DNA from: Platycnemis pennipes | Taxonomy: Eukaryota; Arthropoda; Insecta; Odonata; Platycnemididae | Assembly (NCBI GenBank): GCA_933228895.1 | Contig: OW121853.1 | Location: 81,204,645-81,268,644, forward strand | Direction of reading: 5' to 3' | Length of the DNA: 64,000 nucleotides | Part shown: positions 1 through 12,100 of the stretch, one piece after another | Position numbering within the stretch: position 1 is the first letter of the stretch | Layout of the letters: the number at the start of each line of letters is the position of its first letter | Program-made: the position numbers and the translations under genes | The notes under the pieces: generated by a model | The model's database searches: none | What the model was told of the DNA's origin: nothing | Seen by the model: only the letters and a program-made list of their open reading frames with translations

Positions 1-320
1 TATCTAGATGATGACAGCAGCAGAGAAGTCAAGGGTGGAAGCATGTTTTAAATGTGGAGCTGCATAAGAATGATGGAGATTATATATATCAACCAAGTGA
101 GTAAGGAGGAAGTCCTAAGAAGAGTGGGAGAGAAGAGAAGTATTAAGGAAAACCAAAGAAGAGGACTTAAATCAGTCACATCATCAGACATGATGTCCCC
201 TGAAGATAATTTTTTAAGCACAAGTGAATAAGAAGAATGGCAAAGGAAGACCTCATATGAGATAAATAGAACAAGTAATGAAGGATGCAAAGAGAAATAT
301 GTAAATGTGCAGATATTATA
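1..320 (+). mobile_element. Decayed 3' end of an RTE-like LINE ORF
   Basis: A broken reading frame begins at the window edge and encodes a stretch like TAAEKSRVEA followed by an EEVLRRVGEKRS-like block. The same order (TTAEKRRVEAFEMW, then EEVLRRIGEKRS) occurs in the minus-strand fragment at 26458-26748. Both match the region after the reverse transcriptase in RTE-type LINEs, where an AFEMW-C/W-RRM motif is common. Stops and frameshifts show it is dead. It extends beyond the left edge, so its full length is unknown. It lies upstream of trithorax in the same orientation. Confidence 0.6.
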
Positions 321-1725
321 ATCTATAGCTATAGCTGATAGGAGAATTGAGTGCACAGCTGCATCAAACCAATCCCACAATTTTCGACTGATAAGGATGA
401 GGAGATATTCATGGAGTAGCCAGAAGGGTATAATGCAAATGAAAATACAGTCTGCAAATTACCCAAGGCCATATATGTCTGAATCAGATTTCTTGACATT
501 GGAATAAATGAATTAATTACACACTGGATGAATTGGGCTTTAGCAGATCAAAGCATGAGCACTGTATCTATTATATGAATAAAAGGAAGTCATTAACTAT
601 TTCAGCTTTGTGTTGTGACTTTTGCTTTTGTCAAACAATACCAAGGAAATGAAAGTGATGGAAAAAAGTTAATGAATAAATTTCAAATTAGACAGTACAC
701 AATGTTTTTATCCATATAAGGAACAATAGAGTTGAGTTTTTATTTGTACCAGGAAACACAGAGAACAAATACTGAAGAAGTTTAAAATGCAAGATGGCAT
801 GCCAGTAGGGACTCCATTAGAAGTGTGACAAATTCTGATGAGATTAACTGAAGTGGAAAGCCCCAGGCATTTTCTAGATGGCTACACCAGGAATTGGTCG
901 GATGATTGATGAGGTTACCTGTTCTAACAAGACCTGACATCTTACACAGATAATTTAAAGAGAAAATGATTTGTGCCTAGTCAGAACTCTATTTGCTGCC
1001 TCCCAGTGTTCTTTGCTATTTGCACTTTGAAAAGCATATAACACAGGAAGGCTAATAAGAGTGTTGACAAGTCAAAAATAATTTTCTCTTTTAGTAAACA
1101 TGTCTGTCTCTCCTTATACTGGTTTTGTAGATGATAGCTGCTCTTTCACTTATACATTTAACTTTCTAGGAACTAGTAAGATGAGAGTCAAGTCTTGTCA
1201 ATGACAGAGGCTGAGAACACGGTCTTAAGTGAAGCCTGTAAAGGAACCACTCATCTTAGTGGTCTTATTAATGAACAAAAATTCAAAGATCCCATAGTGA
1301 TGTCAAGTGCTCAAAAGTTATTACTGAATTAGTTCAGCATCGTTGAGCAAAACATTATAATTTCATTAGGGATCATTTTCAGCGGGGAAATATATAACTG
1401 CTCATTAAACCAACTTAGGAAACATTTTCTGACATTCTGGCAAAAGTACTAAATGGTTCTTAAATTAATTCCATGTTAGAAAATTTTTGATGTAGTACTT
1501 CCCTGAAAGAGTACTTCAATTAAAGATTAATAAGTTCAAAGATTATTTTGTAATCACATAATCTTGGGCCCCATTGGTACATTGTTTTGCTTATCCTTTT
1601 GTTTTCTTATGTCCATCCTACATGATAGGTCAATTTGGTTGGAGAGCTGACCAGGATGATCCTAGGCTATGTGAAGGAATGGCACGAAGTCCCTCCACAT
1701 GGTGAGATTACAACCCAGATAGTAA
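321..1725. other. No gene recognised
   Basis: AT-rich sequence without a convincing coding region, RNA gene or bounded repeat on either strand. It may hold older, unrecognisable transposon debris or distal regulatory sequence for trithorax. Confidence 0.4.
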
Positions 1726-1918
1726 GCCAGCTGGATTTTGGCTGGATGAATCCAGCTGGACAAATCGCCTGGAATCCAGCTGGAATATTACCTTGAAATC
1801 CAGCTGGATTCCATTCTATTTTCCATCTGGAATCATGTAAAAAACACAGCTGGAATCCAGCTTTACACTGGATTAACGCTTGCTCACTGGTGAATTTCAG
1901 TTGGATTCCAACTGGTTT
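1726..1918. repeat. Cluster of CAGCTG-centred degenerate tandem repeats
   Basis: The 10-mer TCCAGCTGGA or close variants recur at about 1728, 1751, 1775, 1799 and 1847, mostly at 24-bp spacing, with decayed copies up to about 1918 (such as CAGTTGGATTCCAACTGG). Each core is itself palindromic and contains the E-box CAGCTG. It can be read as a decayed minisatellite. Regulatory use upstream of trithorax is possible but not shown. Confidence 0.6.
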
Positions 1919-1947
1919 TGTTATCAGGGAATGCCACCTATAGGCAC

Positions 1948-1993
1948 CAGGTCAGCTCATTCGACCCTGTACAGGGTCGAATGAGCTGACCTG
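1948..1993. repeat. Perfect 46-bp palindrome
   Basis: Bases 1948-1970 are the exact reverse complement of 1971-1993, with no spacer; the centre reads CCCTGT/ACAGGG. It could be a fold-back transposon footprint or a cruciform-forming site. No function can be assigned. Confidence 0.9.
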
Positions 1994-2007
1994 ATCAACG
2001 TTGATCA
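1992..2007. repeat. Perfect 16-bp palindrome next to the 46-bp one
   Basis: TGATCAACGTTGATCA is self-complementary and overlaps the last two bases of the preceding 46-bp palindrome. Two perfect palindromes in direct contact are unusual. Together they span 1948-2007. Confidence 0.85.
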
Positions 2008-2639
2008 TAGTGTGTAGAACAGGAATTATGTTTCATTGCACAATACTGCCTATTACACAGTAAAGATAACCACACAAATTGCGCAAATAGCCAACTACAT
2101 ACCCTTGACAATGAGTCAATTAGCAGTTTAATTAGTCACTTTCACAACAACCAATCTTAGGCCCTTGCATACATATGGACAAGTATGTAGTAAACTTGTA
2201 ATCAACGCAGAAAATGCTGATACCATTTCAACATTTGGGATTTAATTTATATTTGTGAGGAAATTTCAGGGCCTAAATAATCCGGATGTTCTTACATATT
2301 CCATCATGTCATCCCAATTATACACCTAACAATACCTTGATGTTATGAAATCGTGATGGAACTGTTAACAATATTTAGGCTATGAACATGGCTGTTTAAG
2401 TAAACAACAACTGAATAGTAGAGGCGACAGTGTTAACAAGCAACCTGTTCGTTTAGACCAACCTCTATTCCATAGGGCTACTTCTTCTTAAAGGAGCTGA
2501 ATTGTTATCTCTTTGCGGGTATACAACGATTATAATGCTCGGCATTCAAACATTTAGGAAAGAAGAGGCATAAACAAATATCTAGTCAAAAGAGTTTCGT
2601 CTTCTTTCAAGTATATTACTTCAGTTAATCTAAAAGTAA
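2008..2639. other. No gene recognised
   Basis: AT-rich intergenic sequence upstream of trithorax. I see no coding exon, RNA gene or repeat that can be bounded here. Confidence 0.4.
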
Positions 2640-2806
2640 ATTTTGCTAAGACACTACGCGCATGATTTTCCACAACTGCGCACGAAAATAAGTCGCAACA
2701 AGACGTGCTACGTCAAACACGACTCTGAATTTTAAAGATTATCCGTTTACGACGTTACCCGCGCAATCTATGTCTCAGTGTCCGCCCGCCAGAGGAGGCA
2801 GCCACG

Positions 2807-2854
2807 ATGCCGTTTCTTGTAAATTTCATGATGATGTGGGCGAGTCTATATTAG
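2807..2854 (+). promoter_or_regulatory. Upstream ORF 1 (15 codons)
   Basis: An ATG in good context (GCCACGATG, A at -3) opens 15 codons and ends with TAG at 2852-2854, before the main ATG. If it is within the mRNA leader it could damp translation of trithorax. Transcript coverage here is unknown. Confidence 0.35.
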
Positions 2855-2858
2855 TTAA

Positions 2859-2930
2859 ATGAAAACACAGATTGCGTTGTCCGGGAGTATTTTCGTTGGA
2901 AAATGTACACATATTAGGGTGCGAGGGTAA
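2859..2930 (+). promoter_or_regulatory. Upstream ORF 2 (23 codons)
   Basis: A second upstream ATG (2859-2861) follows five bases after uORF1 and stops at TAA 2928-2930, only ten bases before the trithorax ATG at 2941. It is in a different frame from the main coding sequence. A leader with two uORFs suggests translational control, but this is inference. Confidence 0.35.
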
Positions 2931-2940
2931 CATCAGGGAA

Positions 2941-3105
2941 ATGGCGAAACCTAGGTTTCCTGGTAAACCACATAGATTACTGAGTCGAAATAGGACACGT
3001 ATATCAACTTTGTCTGCGCAGCACGATGATGATACGGTGGATATTGTCGGAAATATATGCCTAGGACTAGCAATATTTAGGCATAATTTCGGCGACTGTG
3101 AAGAG
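2941..3105 (+). CDS. trx: trx coding exon 1
   Basis: This exon encodes residues 1-55, beginning MAKPRFPGKP followed by an SRNRTR-type basic segment. It resembles the short conserved N-terminus of Drosophila Trx, which also has a K/R-FPG-P-K motif near the start. It ends GAAGAG before a GTATGT donor, phase 0. The frame is open further 5' without an in-frame ATG, so 2941 is the only reasonable initiator. Confidence 0.85.
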
Positions 3106-6100
3106 GTATGTTTTTGTCTGTTATTGAGGTAATATTAGTATACATCCCCTGTAGTAACGGAAAATCCTTTTGATGCGAGTTAAAAGAATTAATAGCTTAG
3201 TGGTTTTGCTGTTTTAAGTTGCAAAATGGCGAGTTGACCTAATAATATTTTGCTCCTCTTAAATCATGTTAATGTGCCCATTCCTTTCTTTGCACATCTA
3301 TGTATTTCATTCAACTGTATGCTATATTTTTATGGGTTAGCATGGATTTTCACTGACAGCCCCTCTGTAATCATTAGTATTCAGGAACAATGGTTGGGGT
3401 ACTATGGCCTACTAATTTGACAAGTAACTTTCTTTCATAATTCTCCTAATTTGTGGTTAACAACATTCTCATTGCTGCCCTCTAGTGTCAAATCGCGCTT
3501 TATGCAGCTTATATAATGAATTTATCAGTCATAAGGTAATAAGAACTAGAAACCCGTCAGCAAGTTATCATTTCATTGTATAGTTTGACCATTACTTTCA
3601 CTATTGCAGCATGTTTCTGTGTTTTTGTTGTCTTTTTTCTGACAGTACGGCATCGAAAGAGCGTGATTTTAGTGTATTTAGGTGCAAATATAATTCTATC
3701 CATGTCATTGAAATTTTTCTTCATTTTGTCAGTTCATTCGCTCTGTAAAAAAGTTACATATCGTGGAATGCTCGGGAGATGTGTGGTATTTTTCTCTAGG
3801 GTGATAAAAATCTGAGTGATTTTTTTCTTTTCTTCTTTTTTAGCCGAATGCTCCTGCTAATAATGAATTCAAGGGTTTTAGCCGTCGGGAAGTCTCGGAG
3901 AGTAAAGCTCGCGCCAAGAGAAAGAAAAAGGAAGCCGAAAGATGTGACATCAATATTCTCACTTGCCCAACTGCTCCATCGTATCCCTCGTCTTCTAGCA
4001 TCCCCGAAGAATCTAGTTCTGTTACCTCTAAAGAGGTAAAGAAAGAAGATGTCAAAGAAGCTGACAGTGAAGTCATCGGAATACCAACATCCAAAAGAGC
4101 CCGTCGGAAAGGTGGTGGAAGGAAATCTCTTCCTTTAGTTCCTCATCAGAGAAGTCCACCACAGGTCACAGAAGTTACCATAGTAGACCCAGTGATCAAA
4201 GAGGAGCCTAAGGATGAACCGATGGCAGTTTCTATGCTTCCTGAGGCTGAAAGCCCATCATCAATCGTCGGACACCCATTAATAGTGGAGGGTAAGCGTA
4301 GATGGAAACCCACTTACAAGGTTCTCCAGGGGCCATCGTCCTTAGAGGAGTCTCGTAGATTAGGGGGAGAAGCTTGGCCTTTTGGAGCCAGGCCAATTAA
4401 CCGAGGTGTGGAAGCCCCAGCTCCGCTGGGCGGCAAATTCGTCACAGGTGGTGCCGATAAGGATCAGGATAGTAAAAGCTCTTGGAAATTAGGTTCATCA
4501 AGCTCTGGAGTCCGTCCTTCGGGTGGTGGAATACTAAGAGAGGCCCGACTACGTCTCGATTCTGCTGCATCAGGAAGTGAGGATGGAGAATGGGTTCGGA
4601 GAATGATGGATGAAACAGGTATTGCATATTTTAAAGCTTCTGTTGAATTACTTTTATGAGTGGATTTTCGTATTTTTAGATTATAGTTGTAAAAGTTAAC
4701 CTTCCAAAAGCAGCTGATCAAGGATGTTCACTAGTAGTGCATTCAACCTTAATTTTGTCAGTCATTGCGTATGTGGAAAATACAGTGGAGTAAATTTATA
4801 GCCACTGGAGAGGCATTCTCATCTTGACCATAGTCCTAATAATAACACAGAAGATAACATAGAAAAGTCACTATGAACATCTATCTAACCAAACTAGAGC
4901 ACTTGTTGTGTCTAATCAGCTTTTAATTATTTAATTTTTTCTTGGGTATTTGAGCTTCCAGTTGTGTTAGTTTCATGTGGAAACTATGGCTTTGTTATCA
5001 AATTATAATTACACTGAAATTTGTCCTTTCCAATTTGCCGTTTCAATGCTTTCATCTAGATACCTTGTTGCATCACCATGGTGTCTATCTGTATTGATTT
5101 TGGAGGGTGACATGGAGTAAACAATATTGCATCATCTTCGCCCACAGGTGTCACTGATGTTTCAGCTATTTTATGGTTTGAATAAAATAGTTGATACATT
5201 ATGTTATTAGTTTTTTGATTAGTTTGATATGACATATAGGTACCTACAATGGGTCCACCAAAACAAAAGGATTTCCATTAGAATCATTTCCATTGTCCTG
5301 AGGGCTTGCATTTTTTCCTTATCCATACTGTAGAATTTTTACATGTCTTTCTTTCACTTACATTTTATTTTGAGCCCTTTATTGCTGGTTACAAATGTGC
5401 CAATATGTCATATTGTAATAGTTAGACTCAGTAGTGAGGCATGATTGCGAGATTCCACATAAAATTCATGATGATATAACCTAGGTTTCGACAGAGCCCA
5501 CATCATCAGGTCAAATTCTATGGAAGATAAAGAATATACAGGCACAATAAAATTGGGGGTAGGAGAGGTGGATAAGGAAGGGGGAGGGATGTTGGGGCAA
5601 GGAAGGGAGGGGTTAAATTTAAAATTTTTGGTGTGAGAGAAGGAATGTCCTTACGCCAAGTAGGAAGGGGATGCCAGTGACAAGGGTGAAAAGGTTCGGT
5701 AAGGTACCTATGGAGAAGCAGCTCATAGGGAACCCCAACACTTCTCCATCCCCAAGACTGCATCGTACAGCTGTAAAAAATTCACCCCTCCTTCCCCACC
5801 CTACCCTCCCTCATACCTTGTCCACCTCTCCCTCCACCAATTTGTTTTTACCTATATATCCTTTGTCCTCTGTTGAATTTTACCTGATGATGACAGGCTC
5901 CATCAAAACCTAGGTCATATTATCACAATAAATCTGATGTGGAATTACAAAGTCATTCTTTCTATTTACAATATAGTAGTTAACTTTAAGTCTATGAAAA
6001 AATTGGTCTGTATATACATTTTACATTTCTCTTGGTATAATTACCTGAGAAATGTCAGGGGTTGTTTTGAATTAATTAAAAGAACAGGAATTCTACATTT

Positions 6101-9100
6101 TTATCAGTGGAACTTGTAGTTATTGGTTATCTCCTATCCATGGTGCCTTTAGTTGAAGAAAAGAAATATGTTAAAAATAATTTTGAAAATGATATTTTTG
6201 CTATTTTTGGCTCCTTAAGACCTGGTTTACGCTGTTTTTCACACCACTGCAATTCTGTTGCTAGATTGTAATAACTTAGTAATTTAAATATATTCACTTA
6301 TGTTTTCTAAAGAATCATCAACATTTCATCACAATTCAGTGATAATGAATGGGGCTGAGTAAATTATAATTGCATGACATATATTAATGCTGAATGGCAA
6401 TGTCTTCATAGGGTTAACATTTTCTTGACATCAGAATTCTTGTGCTTAATATCTCTTGTTACTGTTAATTATTTTCAGAAAAGAGCAAGAAACAGTCAAT
6501 TTTGGGAACACCTAAAGTCCTGTCTCAGTCCCCTGCACAAGAAGGTAGTGGAGTTGAGAAGAGTTCTTCAGAGGGTGAATCTTCACCAGCCAGAGTATAT
6601 TGCCGCATATGCAAGGGAGCCATGTCCAGGAGGTTTAGCAAGCGCAAGGTAATAATTTAAAAGGGTACTAGACTTAGGAATAGAACTTGTGGACCAAGGA
6701 AATACAGAAGATCAATTGATTTATTCACAAGTGATAATCTAACAAGTCATCAGGAGTCTACTGAAAACTCTTGTACCCTTGCTTTTCTTAAATCCAAATC
6801 GGTCTTCATCCAGGAACTCCTCTGTTTTTCGTTCTCTTGTCCTGTATGTGATCATTGTCAATATCCTTGATTTGTGTCATCAGGATGCATGTTTAATAAG
6901 CTCGGCAGGAATATTGTAATTCCTGATGCCTGTTGTAATCCCTGAAGCCTTATTGATTCACATTCCTTAGTTTAATTAATCTTATTTGCTTGGTCATTAA
7001 CCATCCACCTGAAAACCTGATGGTTTTTGGTTTGAATATCACCTTTATTGGCTGATTTATCTCATGATGTGCCGACTTTATGTTTAAATGTCCCATATTT
7101 CCTTCATATTACATCTTGTTAAACTGTCCTAAATGACTCTTCATCCCTCCTCTTTGCATTCCCAGCATTTTACCTTCTGTGAGGCTTATCTATCTATCTG
7201 TGATAGTTATCAGTCCCCATCTTCTGTATTCACTGGTTCTGTCCACCTGTCTGCCTCTTTTTCTATGCCAGCTGCTTGCTTTTCCATCCCTCCATGCTCG
7301 AAACTTCACCAATCATCATTTTTTCAACTAAATTTTTCTTTATTCTTCTTCATACCTATATCTCAAAAGCTTCTATTGATGTCATTCCTCCATGTAAGCC
7401 AGGTCTTGAATCCAGTGATATGCTTCTTTTCAAGTTTATCTTTTTTTCCACATCTGCGAGGTTTCTGTAAAAAGATTTTTTGATGAAAATCCTTCTCTGA
7501 GCACCAATAGCACTACACCATCTTTGTCAATTCTTCCTTCAAAAATGTCCCAGTAGTTCTAGCCCATTTTATGTTTGGCTTTGCATTTTTTGTTCCATGA
7601 ATAATAATTTTAGTTTCCTTATGATTCCTTCTTTACCTTCACTTTGGGGAGTGTAAGCAAATGATAGTAATTTCCCTTAACTCATTCTGTCTGCTACTTT
7701 AGGTTTTGAACTCATGCAGTGATTCTTGATGCAACAATCATTATTTATATCTGTTTTGGTGTGACTACTTCTCCTATGGGACCAGTACATTAATGGTATC
7801 ATTAGAATATGAATGCATGATGACTTTCCTTGCATTCCTGGCAATAGAACTCAACTACCCTTCTTACTCTATTTGAAGCATCATAAGCAGAATTCATTGT
7901 GAAGGAAATTAATATATTTTGCATTTCAATTGCATTGTATTTTCACCAAAGCTTTAAATAACATTGGTAGTGTTACTTCAGGATAATTAATTACTATCAA
8001 GTTAAGCATCTGATGTTTGGAAGTAATTCCAGAATTTAATTTTCATTCTAAGTTTTCTTATATGTTGTGATACACTCTTGTGATAGGAAGTTATATGTTA
8101 ACTGTAAATATTCTTTCATTTTTTGAAGATTGGAAAACGTGGTGTTTGGAGCTGTAAAGCATGTAGAGAATTTGTTACTGAGATGAATAAAAAGCTAAGA
8201 AGTGACAAAGGAGTTGAAGGCAGCCAAGAAAAAGAAAGTACATCAGCAAACATTCTAGTTTGTCGTGGGGGAAAAGGTAAGCCATTGCCTGCTTATAATT
8301 GAACAGATCAATTTATTGTGGTCATTTTTTATATTTGCTACGAGGCTTAGTTGTATCAAATATTTAGATTTTATTGGGGAAAAAATTCTCTGTTACAACA
8401 TTTACTTTGTTGGACAAGGGCCTAGCCTTGTCAAAACTCTGGTTCCAAACTGATCACTGAAGTTGATGCTGTGCCATGATGGGGGTTGGATGGGTGGCCC
8501 TCCTCAGTATTCTCCTGGGGTGCTCTTGTCCCCTATGTGTAAGTAGCAGGCAAGGAAAATGTAGGTTGGAACAAATCCAAAGGGGTTTAAGTGCCAGAGC
8601 GGCTCCAGAAGGACCTTGCTCACTCCTTCATTGCATTATATTTGTTCGAGTTGGTACTCTATACTCATACCCAAACTTTACTTTGTACATTATACATTGT
8701 AGATAATCTTTTCATTGATTCTATACTGACACTGATTCTAGAAGAAGGCAATCTGTGCCATGCAGTCCTATATCTGATTTGTGTGTTGCCTGTACAAATT
8801 AGGTTAATTCAAATTCTGTATGACTAGCTTATTATGAAATTTAGTTACTTTTACAAAAATCATCTTTTCAATTAGGTTGCTTGAGTAAGTGTGCCAATGG
8901 CACAGTCTTAGATCTCATAAGTTCTCAAGGATGTTATGTCATACTGTTTCATCCCTTTTAAAGGTCAACAGTTTAGAGACGTGATTTCCCTTCAGAGATT
9001 GCTTTCCATAACGTCAATTATTCCTTTTATATAAGCTTTCTGAAGTACCCATTATAGACATGTTTCATGGCAAAATATTTGGTGATTATAATTTTTGTTA

Positions 9101-12100
9101 CTAAATTTCCCATTTTGTGTGTAGGTATTCCTTTTGTTGCTATCATTGATTTCAAAACGCTTTTGGATTCGTGTCTATCATATTTCCAAAATTACGTGTT
9201 GTAAATCAGTAAAGGTTGTGGTGGATAATGGTTTTTTTTTTAGTAATGGACGGATCCAGGTTTTTTCTCGGATCCGGAACCGGATCCTTGCCTGGGTTTC
9301 AGATCTTTATCTTGGTTTCAGATCTTTATCTTAGTTTCAGATCCTTAGATCCTTTCAGATACTTGATCCTGAATTTCATTCCTTTTCTAATCCTAGATTT
9401 TTAATATATGTATTGTGACGGAACGGGCTTGATTCTCCTTTGCCCGTTGACTCGCCGCAGTCCTTACGCCTTCGAGTACTGGAACCCTTACCTTTGCCTC
9501 GACACCTCGTCTCCTTCGGACTTTCCCGGGTGGGAAATGGTTTTGAGAAAAAGGGATATCGCGACCTTTGTCGCGTGTTTGAGAAGGGCGCCACCTCAAA
9601 ACCGCGGCATCGGACCAGCTCAGCCAGCAAAGCAAGGACGATCCAAATTGTTCGAGGGTCTGGGGGACTTTAAGCCAGGGCGGACGGTAAAACAGTGAGG
9701 GCCGTATGACGTGAGCGCGGGAGAAATTACGCGAAGCGTAAGAATGAACATCTGCCTTTTTTTTACAATTAACACAAGCAACATTTATTCACTGAAATGA
9801 GCATGAAAATGAACACGAAGGCACTCTACAGCTAAATAACACAGGTCTTAATGACTAATGAGGGATGAAGAGGTGAATGAACGGCGAGACATAAATGGAA
9901 CGAAATTAACCACAATGAAATAATAACCCTGTAACACTTTGTCCAAATAAATGACCAAGCATGAAAAAAAATAGAATAAAATAAACTACTAAATGGAAAG
10001 AATTACACGCTCCTCGTCCTTTTATGAATACTAATGATGAGGACGGGAGTAAGTGATACAGAAATATGGTCCCGTAGGACTATGATTGTCCACTCTTGGG
10101 ATCAGTTTGACTCTTCTCTTGACCTGAAGGGACTTTAACTCTGTTTGGATATCTCATACACCACTTATTCTGGCGCACACGGGTTTCACAGTGGGGAAGC
10201 GTGAATAAGAGGGTTGAAACCACTTAGGATTGGGGAAATACGGGTGTGGCGATACTTATGTGTGAGCTGGTGTGGAGCTTGACGGCGAAATCCAGCGCGG
10301 AGAGACTGCACCGTTGAGTTTTCGGTATGGTGGCGTGGAGAACGGAATTCAGCAACTCCTGTTGAAATAATGCACCTTCCGACTGAAAGGAACTCGTCCA
10401 ACCTTTGGTTCCGGGGATGCGGCGACCCGCTACCTTTTGCGGTCTGTCACCCTTATCTACCCGAAACCGCACCTCCTCTGTGGGGTGCCGGGATCGAGGT
10501 CCGCTGCGTCTCGTTCCTCTTCTGGGGCAGAACGCAGGAAAAACCGCTAGGGAACGACTTTGTCAATTCCTCGCGGAAGTCGTGGTGATATCCGTCTCCG
10601 ATTATCGCCTCTCTCTCCGTCCACACTCTCGCCTGGCTTCACCAGCACACCTTGAGCTTCTCTGCTCGACTTCCAATCACCAACTGCCAACCGATATCTC
10701 TCCCGACTCAACCGTCGGCGTTCTTCTTGTAACGCTCATCCCCATCACACGTGACTTCAATTCAAAAATCACCAATAGATTCACGGCTTACACTGCCCAA
10801 TGACCTGGGTAGACACAAGTGGCGTGATCCTCACTCTCAAGGAATCCGATGCACAAGACAAAGGAACATTTTACCAGATATCCACGCAGAAAAAGGCAGG
10901 CGTTCATCGTTCATCTCGCTTACGTAACGGGGACCTGGCTTGGGACGGGAATGACCGACGCGCGGGAGGCGCGACCAGGGAAAAACAAAGATAAGACGGC
11001 CAATCCGTCACAGTATATATAAAAACAGCAACAATAGAATTACCTAAAAAACACCTAAATTTATTGTAGAAAAAATCAACTTCCTATCATCTATGTGGAT
11101 AATATTTTCCTTGATCAATATTTACGGATGCAATACCTTTATCTTATTACATCTAATATAAAGATCACTTTCCTTGTAAGATCTAGTATTTTCCCGGCAA
11201 ATACTATGAAGAAATTTTCTCGGGCTTGGCACCAGTTAATAGGCTCCATTACTGCCAACTTTTCAAAGAGCCGGGCCTGTCTGTCGGTCACAAGACTGTC
11301 GGATCCCCCTTATTAAGAAATCAGGCCTTCCTTCGGAAATGGTCAGGAATCTCCGGCCACAGGCACCAGTGTCTCCTAGATTACATGGGCTTCCCAAAAT
11401 TCATAAAGATGGGGTGCCCCTTAGTATCTGTGCTATTGGCTCTACAACCTACAACTTGGCTCAGCACCTCACCGATATCCTTGCACCTTGTAGGTGCACA
11501 CCATGTGAAGAACTCATTAGAGTTTGTGAAAACACTAAAAGAAATTCCCCCACCCCCTTCAAGCTCAGCAAGACAAATAAAGATATGCCAGCAACTGGGA
11601 TCTTTCATCTCCACAATTGGACCCTTTTCCCCTACAAACCCAAACTCCCTGGCCATCTTATAATCCTTGAGGAAACAATGCAGAAAATATGCCCAATCAC
11701 GCCCCATTTGTCATCAAGGTTTTAATAGCAGAAAAGAAACAATATAACCTCCTAAAATTCCACTGATGATACGGAGGACACTACAAGTAATAATCTGTGA
11801 ATATTTTTTCCTGGAAACTGGTGTAGTTTTGTGCTTTTCTTTAGCTATAATTTGGTGATACAGGACAACTAAAGCGTGGTTAGGCTAGCTGCCATCATAA
11901 CAACGTAGATGTTTGAAGCAAATGTCTCTTTTTAGGGTCTATACTAGATTTCCGTCTCTACTGACTATCCCAAAAATAAAATTCATGTAACAAAATGTTC
12001 AACTTTTATTTTATATGCCGTTTGGACGTGCGTCATGAGGTATTGAAAGCTGATGGAAGGGGTAAAAAGCAGGGGGAGGACCCCTACAGGGAGAAGCTCT

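Larger units (their letters stand above)
2640..2940 (+). promoter_or_regulatory. Probable promoter and 5' leader of trithorax
   Basis: This stretch is visibly richer in CG dinucleotides than its flanks (ACGCGC, GTGCTACGTC, ACGACGTTACCCGCGC), as expected for a broadly expressed housekeeping-type promoter. No clear TATA box or initiator was found, so the transcription start is not placed. It ends at the trithorax ATG. A further non-coding first exon upstream cannot be excluded. Confidence 0.4.

Noticed and set aside
3848..4627. ORFs overlapping exon 2 in other frames and on the minus strand
   Set aside because: Exon 2 has splice-consistent phase with exons 1 and 3; the others are shadows.
7133..7483. 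116-codon Ser/Phe-rich plus-strand ORF in intron 3
   Set aside because: It derives from pyrimidine-rich intron sequence, overlaps another frame of similar composition and has no domain.
9408..9698. Overlapping ORFs of 77-96 codons on both strands
   Set aside because: They lie in the CpG-rich terminal part of the solo LTR candidate, overlap on both strands and show no known motif.
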